Notes under the pieces: generated by a model
Databases searched by the model: none
The model's input: only the letters and a program-made list of their open reading frames with translations
What the model was told of the DNA's origin: nothing
Shown: one piece after another, positions 39,450 through 40,536 of the stretch
Layout of the letters: each line of letters opens with the position of its first letter
How positions within the stretch are numbered: the stretch's first letter is position 1
Position numbers and translations under genes: made by a program
Source of the DNA: JALZAA01 sp036005605
Lineage (GTDB): Bacteria > Actinomycetota > Acidimicrobiia > IMCC26256 > JACDBD01
Reading direction: 5' to 3'
Assembly: GCA_036005605.1 (NCBI GenBank)
Contig: DASYQJ010000219.1
Coordinates: 1-40,536, forward strand
Length of the DNA stretch: 40,536 bases

Positions 39450-40536
39450 CCGACCTGCTCGGCGGCCTCCGCATCCTCGACCTCTGCGATGCGTCCGGCT
39501 GGCTGACGGGCCGGATCCTCGCCGACTTCGGCGCCGACGTTACCCTCGTCGAGCCGCCGGGCGGCCATCCCGACCGCGCGCACTGCTACGCCTTCGCCGC
39601 CCTGAACGCCGGCAAGAGCAGCGTTTCCGTGGAGCCCGAGACGAGCGAGGGAAGTAGACGTCTGGCAGAGCTCGTCGCCCAAGCGGACGTGGTGATCGAG
39701 ACGGGACAACGTCAGCTGAATGACTCCCGGATCACAAGACACGACCGTCTGATCTGGTGCGCGATCACCCCGTTCGGCCTCACCGGGCCAAAGTCGGCTT
39801 GGCGCGCCTCCGACCTCGGCGTGCTCGCGCAAGCCGGAACGATGTACATGACCGGCGACCCCGACCGCGTACCGCTGCGCTGCTCGTTCCCGACGTCCTG
39901 GTTCCACGGCTGCGCGGAAGCCGCGGCCGCGACCCTCGCCGCACTCCATCAGCGTGATCTGACCGGCCGTGGACAGATCGTCGACGTCTCACTCCAGGAG
40001 ACGCACCTCATGGCGACCATGGGCCGCGTCGGCGCCGTCGGGCTCGGCGGCGATCGTGGCACCCGCGCGGGCGCGCAGATGCGCGTCGGCAAGACGGTGC
40101 AGCGCGAGATCTGGCCGTGCGCCGACGGCTTCGTGTCGTTCGGGCTGCGCGGCGGGCCGGCACGCATCCCCGGACTCAAACGACTCGTTGCCTGGATGTC
40201 CGAGGAGAACATGGCGACCGCAGCCTTGATCGATCGCGACTGGGACACGTACTCGCACACCACCCTGACCCAGGACGAAGTCGCCGCGATCTCGGAGCCC
40301 ATCGCCGCGTTCTTCGCGACCAAGACCATGACCGAGCTCTACGACGCAGCGCTCGAACGCGGCTTGATGCTCGCCCCGGCGAACACCGCCCGCGAGATCC
40401 TGGCAAGCCGCCAGTACGCATCGCGCGATCTCTTCGTCGAGGTCGATGACCCCGATCTCGGCCGAATCCCGATCCCACGCCGTTTCGTCGTCGCCGACGG
40501 CGTCCCGGGCGCGACGCGTCCAGCCCCGCGCTTGGG
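39446..40536 (+). CDS. CaiB/BaiF family III CoA-transferase (3' end beyond window)
   Basis: The first 363 codons of a family III CoA-transferase, cut by the window edge with no stop. GLRILDLCDASGWLTGRILADFGADV opens the protein as in CaiB relatives (given here only as a description of the region, about residues 7-31). The probable catalytic Asp is in RASDLGVLAQ, followed by RGQIVDVSLQE. It moves CoA between carboxylates without ATP, which may prime a substrate in this operon. ATG 39446 overlaps the preceding stop. Strand and spacing link it to the enoyl-CoA hydratase and ligase. Confidence 0.82.
   Translation, partial: MTDLLGGLRILDLCDASGWLTGRILADFGADVTLVEPPGGHPDRAHCYAFAALNAGKSSVSVEPETSEGSRRLAELVAQADVVIETGQRQLNDSRITRHDRLIWCAITPFGLTGPKSAWRASDLGVLAQAGTMYMTGDPDRVPLRCSFPTSWFHGCAEAAAATLAALHQRDLTGRGQIVDVSLQETHLMATMGRVGAVGLGGDRGTRAGAQMRVGKTVQREIWPCADGFVSFGLRGGPARIPGLKRLVAWMSEENMATAALIDRDWDTYSHTTLTQDEVAAISEPIAAFFATKTMTELYDAALERGLMLAPANTAREILASRQYASRDLFVEVDDPDLGRIPIPRRFVVADGVPGATRPAPRL

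Overview
The window is very GC-rich and almost fully coding, and no stretch longer than about 150 bp lacks a gene. Content points to an actinobacterium, possibly of the class Acidimicrobiia: a HisN-type phosphatase, a FadE34-like double acyl-CoA dehydrogenase, several start codons 6-8 nt after a TANNNT -10 box, and many acyl-CoA catabolic genes. This placement is inferred from gene content only. No rRNA, tRNA, CRISPR array, phage gene or insertion sequence was seen.

Layout. 1-5650 (plus strand): an amidohydrolase overlapping an alpha/beta hydrolase, a large 26-residue-repeat helical protein, a methyltransferase and a hotdog thioesterase. 5661-9241 (minus strand): SDR, acyl-CoA synthetase, cupin thiol-dioxygenase-like protein and MaoC-like protein. 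9338-12647 (plus): thiolase, hisN-like phosphatase and FGGY kinase. 12651-15312 (minus): amidohydrolase then amidase, divergent from a plus-strand ferredoxin and alpha/beta hydrolase (15332-16331). 16349-17621 (minus): two small proteins, one secreted. 17749-19914 (plus): double acyl-CoA dehydrogenase. 19925-21999 (minus): a LysM membrane protein and a redoxin with an in-frame UGA. 22059-22805: PuuD-like membrane protein. 22862-25530 (minus): acyl-CoA dehydrogenase and CoA ligase, divergent from a TetR regulator. 26219-30078 (minus): AAA/TPR/cyclase protein and an unknown partner. 30140-36236 (minus): a nine-gene run of two MaoC proteins, PaaK-like ligase, crotonase, thiolase-like protein, VOC protein, sulfite-oxidase-like protein, flavin reductase and DUF6510 protein. 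36323-40536 (plus): enoyl-CoA hydratase, acyl-CoA synthetase, isochorismatase-like protein and a CoA-transferase cut by the window edge.

Functionally most genes activate, dehydrogenate, hydrate, oxidise, cleave or transfer acyl-CoA thioesters, as in catabolism of lipids, steroid side chains or cyclic acids. The substrate cannot be read from sequence. A 16-bp dyad (CTGAC-N6-GTCAG/C) recurs in front of five of these transcription units and may be the operator of one regulator, perhaps the local TetR protein.

The most notable signals are: (1) a redoxin gene (20932-21999) whose UGA codon sits in the WASW-U-GC active-site position, a probable selenoprotein; (2) a structured 5' leader of about 65 nt in three copies ahead of unrelated genes, with compensatory base changes in its first hairpin; (3) the recurring operator; (4) the 24-copy, 26-residue tryptophan-phased helical protein; and (5) a 19-bp divergent intergenic region with one symmetric -10 box serving two leaderless genes.
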